A stretch of DNA of 64,000 bases from Microbacterium laevaniformans (GTDB lineage: Bacteria > Actinomycetota > Actinomycetes > Actinomycetales > Microbacteriaceae): NCBI RefSeq assembly GCF_016907555.1, contig NZ_JAFBCE010000001.1, forward strand, positions 1,240,001 through 1,304,000, written 5' to 3'. Shown piece by piece: positions 8,256 to 15,331 of the stretch. The stretch's first letter is position 1. Each line of letters begins with the position of its first letter. The translations under genes and the position numbers were made by a program. The notes beneath the pieces were generated by a model. That model did not search any database. It was not told the origin of the DNA and saw only the letters and a program-made list of their open reading frames with translations.

Positions 8256-9968
8256 ATGAGCACATCCGTGGTCCTCCCCGCGCTCGGAGAGAGCGTCACC
8301 GAGGGAACGGTCACCCGTTGGCTCAAGAAGGTCGGTGACACGATCCAGGCCGACGAAGGGCTGCTCGAGATCTCGACCGACAAGGTCGACACCGAAATCC
8401 CCTCTCCCGTCAGCGGCGTGATCGAGGAGATCCTGGTCGCTGAGGACGAGACCGTCGAGGTTGGCGCCGTTCTCGCGAAGATCGGAGACGGCTCGGCTGC
8501 CGCACCGTCCGACGATGCGCCCGCCGCAGAGCAGCCCGCCGCTGAGCAGGCTCCTGCCGAAGCGGCCCCCGCCCCCGAACAGGCTCCCGCGGCTCCTGAG
8601 GCCAACGCTGCGCCGTCCGGCGATGCGAAGGACGTCGTTCTTCCCGAGCTGGGTGAAAGCGTCACCGAGGGAACGGTGACGCGTTGGCTCAAGCAGGTCG
8701 GCGAAGAGGTCGCCGTCGACGAGCCGCTCCTCGAGATCTCGACCGACAAGGTCGACACCGAGATCCCCTCTCCGATCGCCGGCACGCTGCAGGAGATCCT
8801 CGTCGCCGAGGATGAGACGGTCGCCGTCGGCGCTGTGCTCGCGCGCATCGGTTCGGGTGCCCCTGCAGCCGCTGCTCCGGCGGCAGCTGCGCCTGCTCCG
8901 GCTGCCGAAGCGTCGGCCGCTCCTGCCCCCGCTGCCGCGCCTGCACCCGCTGCGGCGCCTGCACCGGCCGCTTCTCCTGCTCCCGCTGCCGCGCCTGCAC
9001 CCGCTGCGGCGCCTGCGCCGGTCGCTGCTCCCGCTGCCGCCCCTGCGGACGACACGGCGACCTACGTCACTCCCCTCGTGCGCCGGCTCGCGCAGCAGCA
9101 GGGTGTGGACCTGGCGTCCGTCACCGGGACCGGTGTCGGTGGTCGCATCCGCAAGGAGGACGTGCTCAAGGCGGCCGAGGCTGCCCAGGCCGCTCCTGCA
9201 GCCGCGGCAGTCACGCCCGCTCCGGCGGCGGCCGCCCCGCTCGAGGTTTCGCCCTTGCGCGGCACGACCCAGCCGATGTCCCGACTTCGCAAGGTGCTCG
9301 CCGAGCGCGCGGTTGCCTCGATGCAGCAGACGGCCCAGCTCACCACGGTCGTGAAGGTGGACGTCACGAAGGTCGCGTCGTACCGCACGGCGGTCCAGAA
9401 GGACTTCGTCGCGAAGACGGGCGGCAAGCTGTCGTTCCTGCCGTTCTTCGTCCTCGCTGCCGCCGAGGCGCTGCAGGCGTTCCCGGTGATCAACGCGACG
9501 GTGGACGGCACCGACATCGTCTACCCCGCCACCGAGAACATCTCGATCGCGGTCGACACCGAGCGCGGCCTGCTGACCCCCGTTCTCCGTGACGCGGGCG
9601 CCAAGACGCTGGCGGGGATCTCGTCCGAGATCGCCGACCTCGCCGCTCGCACGCGCGACAACAAGCTGAAGCCCGACGAGCTCGCCGGTGGCACGTTCAC
9701 CGTGACCAACACCGGCTCCCGCGGCGCTCTCTTCGACACCCCGGTCGTCTTCCTTCCGCAGTCCGCGATCCTCGGCACCGGCGCGGTCGTCAAGGAGCCC
9801 GGTGTGGTCAAGGTCGACGGCGTCGAGGCGATCGCCGTGCGCTCCTACGTCTATCTGGCACTGTCGTACGATCACCGCATCGTCGACGGCGCCGACGCGG
9901 CCCGCTTCCTGGGTGCGGTCAAGACCCGCCTGGAGACGGCGGACTTCGAGGCCAATCTGGGAATCTGA
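8256..9968 (+). CDS. sucB: 2-oxo acid dehydrogenase E2 (dihydrolipoamide acyltransferase)
   Basis: A 570-residue E2 core enzyme. Two lipoyl domains each carry EISTDKVDTEIPSP, with lipoate on about Lys43 and Lys165. Ala/Pro-rich swinging linkers join them to an E1/E3-binding domain (VTPLVRRLAQQQGVDLASV) and the catalytic domain, which ends with the active-site motif SYDHRIVDGADAARFLG. The start at 8256 has GAAGGAG 8 nt upstream. In actinobacteria this protein often serves both pyruvate and 2-oxoglutarate dehydrogenases; aceE lies at 28 kb. In mycobacteria lipB and lipA follow; here they are absent. Confidence 0.93.
   Translation: MSTSVVLPALGESVTEGTVTRWLKKVGDTIQADEGLLEISTDKVDTEIPSPVSGVIEEILVAEDETVEVGAVLAKIGDGSAAAPSDDAPAAEQPAAEQAPAEAAPAPEQAPAAPEANAAPSGDAKDVVLPELGESVTEGTVTRWLKQVGEEVAVDEPLLEISTDKVDTEIPSPIAGTLQEILVAEDETVAVGAVLARIGSGAPAAAAPAAAAPAPAAEASAAPAPAAAPAPAAAPAPAASPAPAAAPAPAAAPAPVAAPAAAPADDTATYVTPLVRRLAQQQGVDLASVTGTGVGGRIRKEDVLKAAEAAQAAPAAAAVTPAPAAAAPLEVSPLRGTTQPMSRLRKVLAERAVASMQQTAQLTTVVKVDVTKVASYRTAVQKDFVAKTGGKLSFLPFFVLAAAEALQAFPVINATVDGTDIVYPATENISIAVDTERGLLTPVLRDAGAKTLAGISSEIADLAARTRDNKLKPDELAGGTFTVTNTGSRGALFDTPVVFLPQSAILGTGAVVKEPGVVKVDGVEAIAVRSYVYLALSYDHRIVDGADAARFLGAVKTRLETADFEANLGI
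8928..9016 (+). repeat. 35-bp direct repeat in the E2 linker
   Basis: An identical 35-nt stretch occurs at 8928-8962 and 8982-9016, 54 bp apart and in frame. It encodes part of the Pro/Ala linker. Linker length could change by recombination between the copies. Confidence 0.85.
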
Positions 9969-9996
9969 GGGCGCGCCCGGCCAACGGGCTCGCATG

Positions 9997-11355
9997 TCAT
10001 GGCTGATCCGCGACGTCGTACACGTCGCGGATCAGCCATTTTCCGTCGACCTGCACGAGAACGAGCACCTGGCTGGGCTGCTGTCCGCCGGAGACGCGAT
10101 AGGCGGCCACGCCGCCGTACTCGTCGAGGAGGGTGACCTCGCGCAGTTCAGCGTCCTCGACGACGACGCTGTCAGGAACGCCGGCGCTCGGGTCCTCCAG
10201 AATGTCGGAGCAGTCGGCGGCCTGCTCCCGGGTGCATGACGCGAGATCGGCAAGGAGGCGGCGCGCGATGTCGCCTTCGTCGGCGCTCTGCGACGGCGCA
10301 GGCGCTGCGGCATCCGACGCGCCGGAGTCGGGGGTCGCTGCCGGGGTGGACACGGCCCCGCTGTCCAGCGACGGTGTGGATGCCGCGGGCGTCGTGGATG
10401 AAGCGCTCTCGTCGACCGGCCACGCGAGACCCACGGCGATGACGATCGCGGCCGCGGCAGCGGCCACGAGCAGCGGGGATCGCCGGCGGCGGCGTGGCGC
10501 ATGATCCTTGTGCGCCCGTGTGGTCGTCGCCGACAGAGCGCGGCGTCCCGCCCGGTCTCGTACCGCCGTCAGCCCGTGCCTGCGCGTCGCGCGCATCGTG
10601 CGCCTCAGCGCGGAGCGAACATCGCCCAGGACGTTCAGCGCACGAGCGGCGAGGTCGCGCTCGACGAGCGGCGCGACCCAGCTCGACGCATCCGAGGCTC
10701 GGTCGTCGCCGGTCCGACCGCGGTGTACGGCCCGACGCGGCGCCGGGATGGCCGCGACCCCCCTGTTCGCGTCGGCGGTCGGCAGAGGAGCCGGTTCAGC
10801 GGCGGCGAAGAGCTCATCTTCCGCACGCTCGCGCCGCCCCGGCGTGATGCGACCCTCGCTGATCAGTTCCGCGGCGTCGAGCACCGCCTGCCGCAGACCC
10901 GGCGCGGCAGCCTCGGCGAGCTCCTTCAGCAGTGCGACGGAATTGTCCCGCCAGGCCGGTCCGGTCGCAGCAAGGAGTGGACACCCTTCGGCATCCACCC
11001 ACCAGGAGCCGACGGTGAACCCGCAGCGCTCTGCCTCGGCGGCGCCACGCAGCACACTGACGGCGGCGGTGACGAGCGCTCCCGCCTCCCACGCACGCCC
11101 GGCGACGAGAGTGATCAGTCGGTGCGGGCAGTGCGGGAGCAGGGCAGCGTGACCGTCCGGAGTGCGCGCCAGGTCGACGGGGGCGAGCACATGCTCGCCG
11201 CCCCGTACCCGCCAGATCTCGCTCGGCAGATCCTGCAGGGGCACCCACACTCTCGGAGGCGTGCCCGCGCGCAGGTCGCCGGGAAACGGGGCGTCGGCGG
11301 CGCCCAGCGTCCTCAGCAGCGGCGGCGGGGCGAGCACACCGGAATCGATGCTCAT
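9997..11355 (-). CDS. Hypothetical single-pass membrane protein
   Basis: A 452-residue protein I do not recognise. The N-terminal ~290 residues are predicted cytoplasmic and have a proline-rich start, WVPLQDLPSEIWRV, and a Trp-rich VGSWWVDAEG stretch. An Arg-rich stop (RRRRR) precedes one membrane segment at about 294-312 (LLVAAAAAAIVIAVGLAW). A Ser/Thr/Pro/Ala-rich extracellular stalk follows, then a ~90-residue C-terminal domain with two cysteine positions (SCTREQAADCSD). The ATG at 11355 has GACACT 6 nt upstream. The gene occupies the place where other actinobacteria carry lipB-lipA. Its 3' end forms the terminator hairpin shared with sucB. Confidence 0.75.
   Translation of the reverse strand: MSIDSGVLAPPPLLRTLGAADAPFPGDLRAGTPPRVWVPLQDLPSEIWRVRGGEHVLAPVDLARTPDGHAALLPHCPHRLITLVAGRAWEAGALVTAAVSVLRGAAEAERCGFTVGSWWVDAEGCPLLAATGPAWRDNSVALLKELAEAAAPGLRQAVLDAAELISEGRITPGRRERAEDELFAAAEPAPLPTADANRGVAAIPAPRRAVHRGRTGDDRASDASSWVAPLVERDLAARALNVLGDVRSALRRTMRATRRHGLTAVRDRAGRRALSATTTRAHKDHAPRRRRRSPLLVAAAAAAIVIAVGLAWPVDESASSTTPAASTPSLDSGAVSTPAATPDSGASDAAAPAPSQSADEGDIARRLLADLASCTREQAADCSDILEDPSAGVPDSVVVEDAELREVTLLDEYGGVAAYRVSGGQQPSQVLVLVQVDGKWLIRDVYDVADQP
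9999..10039. terminator. Hairpin spanning the 3' end of the unknown gene and downstream of sucB
   Basis: Two perfect 17-nt arms (9999-10015 and 10023-10039, core GGCTGATCCGCGACG) surround a 7-nt loop. On the minus strand the stem is coding: it specifies the last residues and touches the stop of the unknown gene. On the plus strand it lies 30 nt after sucB, where it can end that transcript. Confidence 0.8.
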
Positions 11356-11485
11356 ATCGTGAGTGTCGCCGCTCGTGGACAGGGCCGGCCGCCGCGCGGG
11401 TCAACTGTGCAGACGCCACGGGTTCGCCACGCTGGGGAGGAGTTCTCGTCGCACCGCGTGCGCGTGCGCCGTGTCGCCGCGACGG

Positions 11486-11491
11486 TAGGCT
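11486..11491 (+). promoter_or_regulatory. -10 hexamer for the DUF4191 gene
   Basis: TAGGCT with a 7-nt gap to the ATG at 11499 and no Shine-Dalgarno sequence between. Confidence 0.6.
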
Positions 11492-11498
11492 GTGTGCC

Positions 11499-12209
11499 AT
11501 GGCATCCCGCAGTTCCGCACCCGACAAGGGCCCTGGCTTCTTCTCCCAGATCCGCTCGCTCTACACCTTCACGAAGGCCGAATTCTCGTGGCTGCCGTGG
11601 GTGCTGGCCGCTGTCGTGGTCGTCGGAATCGGCATCGGCGTCCTCATCGGGTTCCTCATCCCGCCTGCGGCCATCTGGAGCGTCATCCTGTGGGGTGTCA
11701 CCGGCCTGCTGTTCGGTCTCTTGGGCGCCATGATCGTGCTCACACGTCTGTCCACCCGCGCGATGTACATCAAGCTCGACGGGATGCCGGGAGCTGCCGG
11801 TCACGTGCTGTCGACCTCGCTCGGCCGCAGTTGGGTGGCCTCGGAGATGCCCGTCGGGGTCAACCCGAAGACGCAGGACGCGGTCTACCGCGTGATCGGC
11901 CGCGGTGGCGTCGTGATCGTGGGCGAGGGCGCACGCGGGCGGCTCACCCGACTCGTCAACGACGAGAAGATGAAGGTCCAGCGCGTGGCCTCAGGCGTGC
12001 CGATCAATGTGCTGTACATCGGCCACGGCGAGGGCGACGTGCCCATCTCGAAGCTCTCGGCGACCATCAAGTCGTTCCCCAAGAAGGTCGATCGTACGAC
12101 GATGGCGGCTGTCGTCAAGCGCGTGGACTCGGTCTCGCAGTCCGTCACCTCGCTGCCGATCCCGAAGGGCATCGATCCGATGCGAGCCCGCGCGCCGCGC
12201 CCACGCTGA
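11499..12209 (+). CDS. DUF4191 membrane protein
   Basis: A 236-residue integral membrane protein of the DUF4191 family. Two adjacent membrane segments lie at about residues 30-52 and 57-80, followed by a ~150-residue cytoplasmic part with the conserved LSTSLGRSWVASEMPVGVNP and IGRGGVVIVGEGARGR stretches. The function is unknown. In mycobacteria the orthologous gene lies in the same sucB-glnA interval, so the position is conserved even though lipBA is missing here. Confidence 0.88.
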   Translation: MASRSSAPDKGPGFFSQIRSLYTFTKAEFSWLPWVLAAVVVVGIGIGVLIGFLIPPAAIWSVILWGVTGLLFGLLGAMIVLTRLSTRAMYIKLDGMPGAAGHVLSTSLGRSWVASEMPVGVNPKTQDAVYRVIGRGGVVIVGEGARGRLTRLVNDEKMKVQRVASGVPINVLYIGHGEGDVPISKLSATIKSFPKKVDRTTMAAVVKRVDSVSQSVTSLPIPKGIDPMRARAPRPR

Positions 12210-12212
12210 GCC

Positions 12213-12662
12213 TCAACCGCGAACGAGGACCGTCCCGGCGATCTTGTCGTGAAGGCCGCGGTGATCGCCATCCCAGATCACGGCGGGGATGATCACGGCG
12301 AGCAGCAGCGTGCGCACCAGCGGACGCCAGAGGCCGCTCCAGCCGCCTTCGACACGGACGATCCGCATGCCGAACAGCCGATGTCCCGGGCTTCCCCCGA
12401 GCGTCGGGATGAACAGCACCTGCACAGCGAGGAAGATCAGGTTCGACGCGACCGGATTGGCGTACCGCAACCCCGTGACCTCGTCCAGGACCGGGAAGAA
12501 TGCGTAGGCGATCAGTGTCGCTGTTGCCAGATCGACGGCGAGAGCGCCGATGCGTCGACCGAGTCGTGCGATGCTGCCCGGGCCCGAAGGGGGCATCCCG
12601 AGCCGCTCTCCGGGATAGGTGCTGTCGTGATGTCCCGTATTGTCGGAAGTACCTGCCGTCAC
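12213..12662 (-). CDS. RDD family membrane protein
   Basis: A 149-residue RDD-domain membrane protein. The family name residues appear as Arg and Asp in RRIGALAVDLATATLIAY at the first membrane helix. A second helix (LIFLAVQVLFIPTLGGSPGHRLFGMRIVRV) and a third (LVRTLLLAVIIPAVIW) follow. The role is unknown; some RDD proteins act as ion exchangers. It converges on DUF4191 with only 3 nt between stops. The start is GTG at 12662, supported by a close -10 hexamer. Confidence 0.85.
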   Translation of the reverse strand: MTAGTSDNTGHHDSTYPGERLGMPPSGPGSIARLGRRIGALAVDLATATLIAYAFFPVLDEVTGLRYANPVASNLIFLAVQVLFIPTLGGSPGHRLFGMRIVRVEGGWSGLWRPLVRTLLLAVIIPAVIWDGDHRGLHDKIAGTVLVRG

Positions 12663-12668
12663 CGGGTC

Positions 12669-12674
12669 AGCTTA
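12669..12674 (-). promoter_or_regulatory. -10 hexamer for the RDD gene
   Basis: TAAGCT on the minus strand with a 6-nt gap to the GTG at 12662. It lies 12 bp from the GlnR-type box of the divergent glnA. Confidence 0.5.
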
Positions 12675-12685
12675 TCCGCGTCGCT

Positions 12686-12723
12686 GTAACATCCTCGAAA
12701 CACGGGGGATACTGCCGGGCAAC
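12686..12723 (+). promoter_or_regulatory. GlnR-type operator upstream of glnA
   Basis: Four 5-mers GTAAC, GAAAC, GATAC and GCAAC begin at 12686, 12697, 12708 and 12719, each separated by exactly 6 nt. This follows the Streptomyces GlnR consensus gTnAc-n6-GaAAc repeated twice; the first pair is a perfect match. It also satisfies the shorter AC-n9-AC pattern three times. A likely -10 (TAGCGT, 12734-12739) places the box over the -35 region, which fits control of glnA by nitrogen status. Confidence 0.72.
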
Positions 12724-12793
12724 CGGTCATCGATAGCGTCGAGGCGGGCCTGATCCCGTTCAGGCGTGTTCCACACCCGATCTTGGAGACTCC

Positions 12794-14218
12794 ATGTTCA
12801 AAGATTCATCCGAGGTTCTGAAGTTCATCAAGGACGAGGACGTCAAGTTCCTCGACATCCGGTTCACGGATCTGCCTGGTGTGCAGCAGCACTTCAACAT
12901 CCCGGCCTCGACCGTCGACGAGGAGTTCTTCACGGTCGGCCAGCTGTTCGACGGCTCGTCGATCCGCGGTTTCGCGAACATCCACGAGTCGGACATGCAG
13001 CTCATCCCCGACGTGTCCACCGCCTACATCGACCCGTTCCGCGAGGCGAAGACGCTCATCATGCTCTTCGACATCTACAACCCGCGCAACGGCGAGATCT
13101 ACAGCAAGGACCCGCGCCAGGTCGCCAAGAAGGCCGAGAAGTACCTCGCCTCGACCGGCATCGCCGACACCGCGTTCTTCGCTCCCGAGGCCGAGTTCTA
13201 CATCTTCGACGACGTCCGCTACGAGGTGAAGCAGAACGCCAGCTTCTACAGCGTCGACTCCGAAGAGGGCGCCTGGAACACGGGCCGCGCCGAGGAGGGC
13301 GGCAACCTGGCGAACAAGACGGCGTACAAGGGCGGCTACTTCCCGGTCTCCCCCGTCGACAAGACGGCTGACCTCCGCGACGACATCAGCCTGCACCTCA
13401 TCGACGCGGGTCTGATCCTCGAGCGTGCGCACCACGAGGTCGGCACCGGTGGTCAGCAGGAGATCAACTACCGCTTCGACACGATGGTGCACGCGGCCGA
13501 CGACATCCTGAAGTTCAAGTACATCGTCAAGAACGTCGCCGAGCAGTGGGGCAAGGTCGCGACCTTCATGCCCAAGCCCCTCTTCGGAGACAACGGCTCG
13601 GGCATGCACACCCACCAGTCGCTGTGGCTCGAGGGCAAGCCGCTCTTCTACGACGAGAAGGGCTACGGCGGCCTCTCCGACATCGCCCGCTGGTACATCG
13701 GCGGTCTGCTGGCGCACGCGCCGGCCGTCCTCGCCTTCACCAACCCGACGCTGAACTCCTACAAGCGTCTGGTCAAGGGCTACGAGGCTCCGGTCAACCT
13801 GGTCTACTCGGCCGGTAACCGCTCGGCGGCGATCCGCATCCCGATCACGGGCAGCAACCCGAAGGCCAAGCGCATCGAGTTCCGCGCGCCCGACGCCTCG
13901 GGTAACCCTTACCTCGCGTTCGCCGCACAGATGATGGCGGGCCTCGACGGCATCAAGAACCGCGTCGAGCCGCACGAGCCGGTCGACAAGGACCTCTACG
14001 AGCTGCCGCCCGAGGAGGCCAAGAACATCCCGCAGGTGCCGAACTCGCTGCTCGACTCGCTCGAGGCGCTGCGTGCAGACCACGAGTTCCTCCTCGCCGG
14101 CGGTGTGTTCACGCCCGAGCTGATCGAGACCTGGATCGAGTACAAGATCGAGAACGAGATCAAGCCGCTCGCCGCGCGCCCGCACCCGTTCGAGTACGAG
14201 CTGTACTTCGGCGTCTGA
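12794..14218 (+). CDS. glnA: Glutamine synthetase type I (adenylylation-regulated)
   Basis: A 474-residue GSI-beta enzyme that makes glutamine from glutamate, ammonia and ATP; it forms a dodecamer. The beta-Grasp domain has FDGSSIRGF near residue 53. Metal and ATP sites include [26 protein letters not shown] and [20 protein letters not shown]. The adenylylation tyrosine lies in [11 protein letters not shown] near residue 398, the target of the GlnE encoded downstream. The start has GGAG upstream. A GlnR-type box controls the promoter, and a strong hairpin follows the stop. Confidence 0.97.
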   Translation: MFKDSSEVLKFIKDEDVKFLDIRFTDLPGVQQHFNIPASTVDEEFFTVGQLFDGSSIRGFANIHESDMQLIPDVSTAYIDPFREAKTLIMLFDIYNPRNGEIYSKDPRQVAKKAEKYLASTGIADTAFFAPEAEFYIFDDVRYEVKQNASFYSVDSEEGAWNTGRAEEGGNLANKTAYKGGYFPVSPVDKTADLRDDISLHLIDAGLILERAHHEVGTGGQQEINYRFDTMVHAADDILKFKYIVKNVAEQWGKVATFMPKPLFGDNGSGMHTHQSLWLEGKPLFYDEKGYGGLSDIARWYIGGLLAHAPAVLAFTNPTLNSYKRLVKGYEAPVNLVYSAGNRSAAIRIPITGSNPKAKRIEFRAPDASGNPYLAFAAQMMAGLDGIKNRVEPHEPVDKDLYELPPEEAKNIPQVPNSLLDSLEALRADHEFLLAGGVFTPELIETWIEYKIENEIKPLAARPHPFEYELYFGV

Positions 14219-14233
14219 CGACTCGCACCACAC

Positions 14234-14272
14234 GAACGCCCCGGCATCCTGCCTATGGATGCCGGGGCGTTC
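14234..14272. terminator. Bidirectional hairpin after glnA
   Basis: Perfect 16-nt arms at 14234-14249 and 14257-14272 (GAACGCCCCGGCATCC and complement) with a 7-nt loop lie between the converging glnA and lipoprotein genes. Confidence 0.85.
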
Positions 14273-14299
14273 GGCGTTGACGGGACGCTCCGCGGCAGC

Positions 14300-15331
14300 T
14301 CAGTCCTCGTGCTCGTGCTCGTACGTGCTGTGACTGAGCACAGGGATCGCGTGCGGCACCCAGATCGAGAGCGTATACGGACTGCCGGCGACGTCGAAGG
14401 CGGCGCGCACCTCTCCGGCGGCTGCCTCTGCCGCGCTGCCGGGCAGCGCCTGCTCCCGGTCCGCGTCCGTCGCGGTCCCCGGCGGCCACGAAGGCGTCCA
14501 CAGAGTGAGGCGCGCCTTCAGCAGACGCGGATCGTCGAATTCCATCTCTCCCCTGATCGAGCTCCCCTCACCAAGCACCTCCGCGGTGATGCGGTTCATC
14601 GAGCGCAGGATCTCGGCCTGCCAATCGTTGGGAGTGTCGCGCATCGTCACTGCGATCTGCTCGTCGGCGCAGGAGTTGTCTGCGGCGACGCAGTTGCTGA
14701 ACCGCCATGTCGTCGCCGCGCGTATCCCGGCCGCGTCGGGCGACTGGATGATCGAGCCCCCCACACGCGCGATGACGTCGAAGGAAGTACCTGATACAGA
14801 GCGGAGAATCGATATGCCGTACGGCTCACGGTCATCGCCCCAGTTCCATCTCACCGCAGCAGCGTCGGGGTGAGTGTCGAAGACGTACACTGCGAGGTCC
14901 GTCCAGGGAATGCTCGCTTCGGCGTAGGTATGGCCTTCCACGGTGAGCTTGGTCCCCGGGGTGGTGATCTGGAGATCGGCGCATGTGGCGATCGGGCTCT
15001 CCGCCATGATCGGACCGATCTCGTTCACCATGCGCAGGTACGTCGCCCGTTCGGGCTCGGCTGACCACGCCACCGATGCCTCGCACGTCACGCCGGTTCC
15101 GAACCCGCGGTCGATGAGAGTGAGCTCGACCGCGGCGTCGTCGCCCGCGAGAGCCCGGATGGCCGACTCCGCAGAGGCCAGTCGCGCCTGGTCGCCAGCG
15201 CCGCAGCCGACCGTCGATGCGGTGCACGCGATCAGCAGCGCTGCGGCTGCGAGACGAGTGCGGGGCCCGCGGCGCGACGAGTGCAGACGGCCCGTCGGGC
15301 CCCGTACCTCCCGTGACTGACCATCACCCAT
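14300..15331 (-). CDS. Hypothetical secreted lipoprotein
   Basis: A 343-residue protein I do not recognise. An N-terminal Arg-rich stretch leads into a short hydrophobic segment (RLAAAALLIACTASTVGCGAG) with two candidate lipobox cysteines, LIAC and TVGC. About 300 polar residues follow, with several cysteines (VTCEAS, ATCADLQ, SNCVAADNSCADEQ) that could form disulfides outside the cell, and a His/Glu-rich C-terminus. The ATG at 15331 overlaps the glnE stop by 8 nt, so it is likely cotranscribed with glnA2-glnE. Whether it has any role in nitrogen control cannot be read from the sequence. Confidence 0.75.
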   Translation of the reverse strand: MGDGQSREVRGPTGRLHSSRRGPRTRLAAAALLIACTASTVGCGAGDQARLASAESAIRALAGDDAAVELTLIDRGFGTGVTCEASVAWSAEPERATYLRMVNEIGPIMAESPIATCADLQITTPGTKLTVEGHTYAEASIPWTDLAVYVFDTHPDAAAVRWNWGDDREPYGISILRSVSGTSFDVIARVGGSIIQSPDAAGIRAATTWRFSNCVAADNSCADEQIAVTMRDTPNDWQAEILRSMNRITAEVLGEGSSIRGEMEFDDPRLLKARLTLWTPSWPPGTATDADREQALPGSAAEAAAGEVRAAFDVAGSPYTLSIWVPHAIPVLSHSTYEHEHED

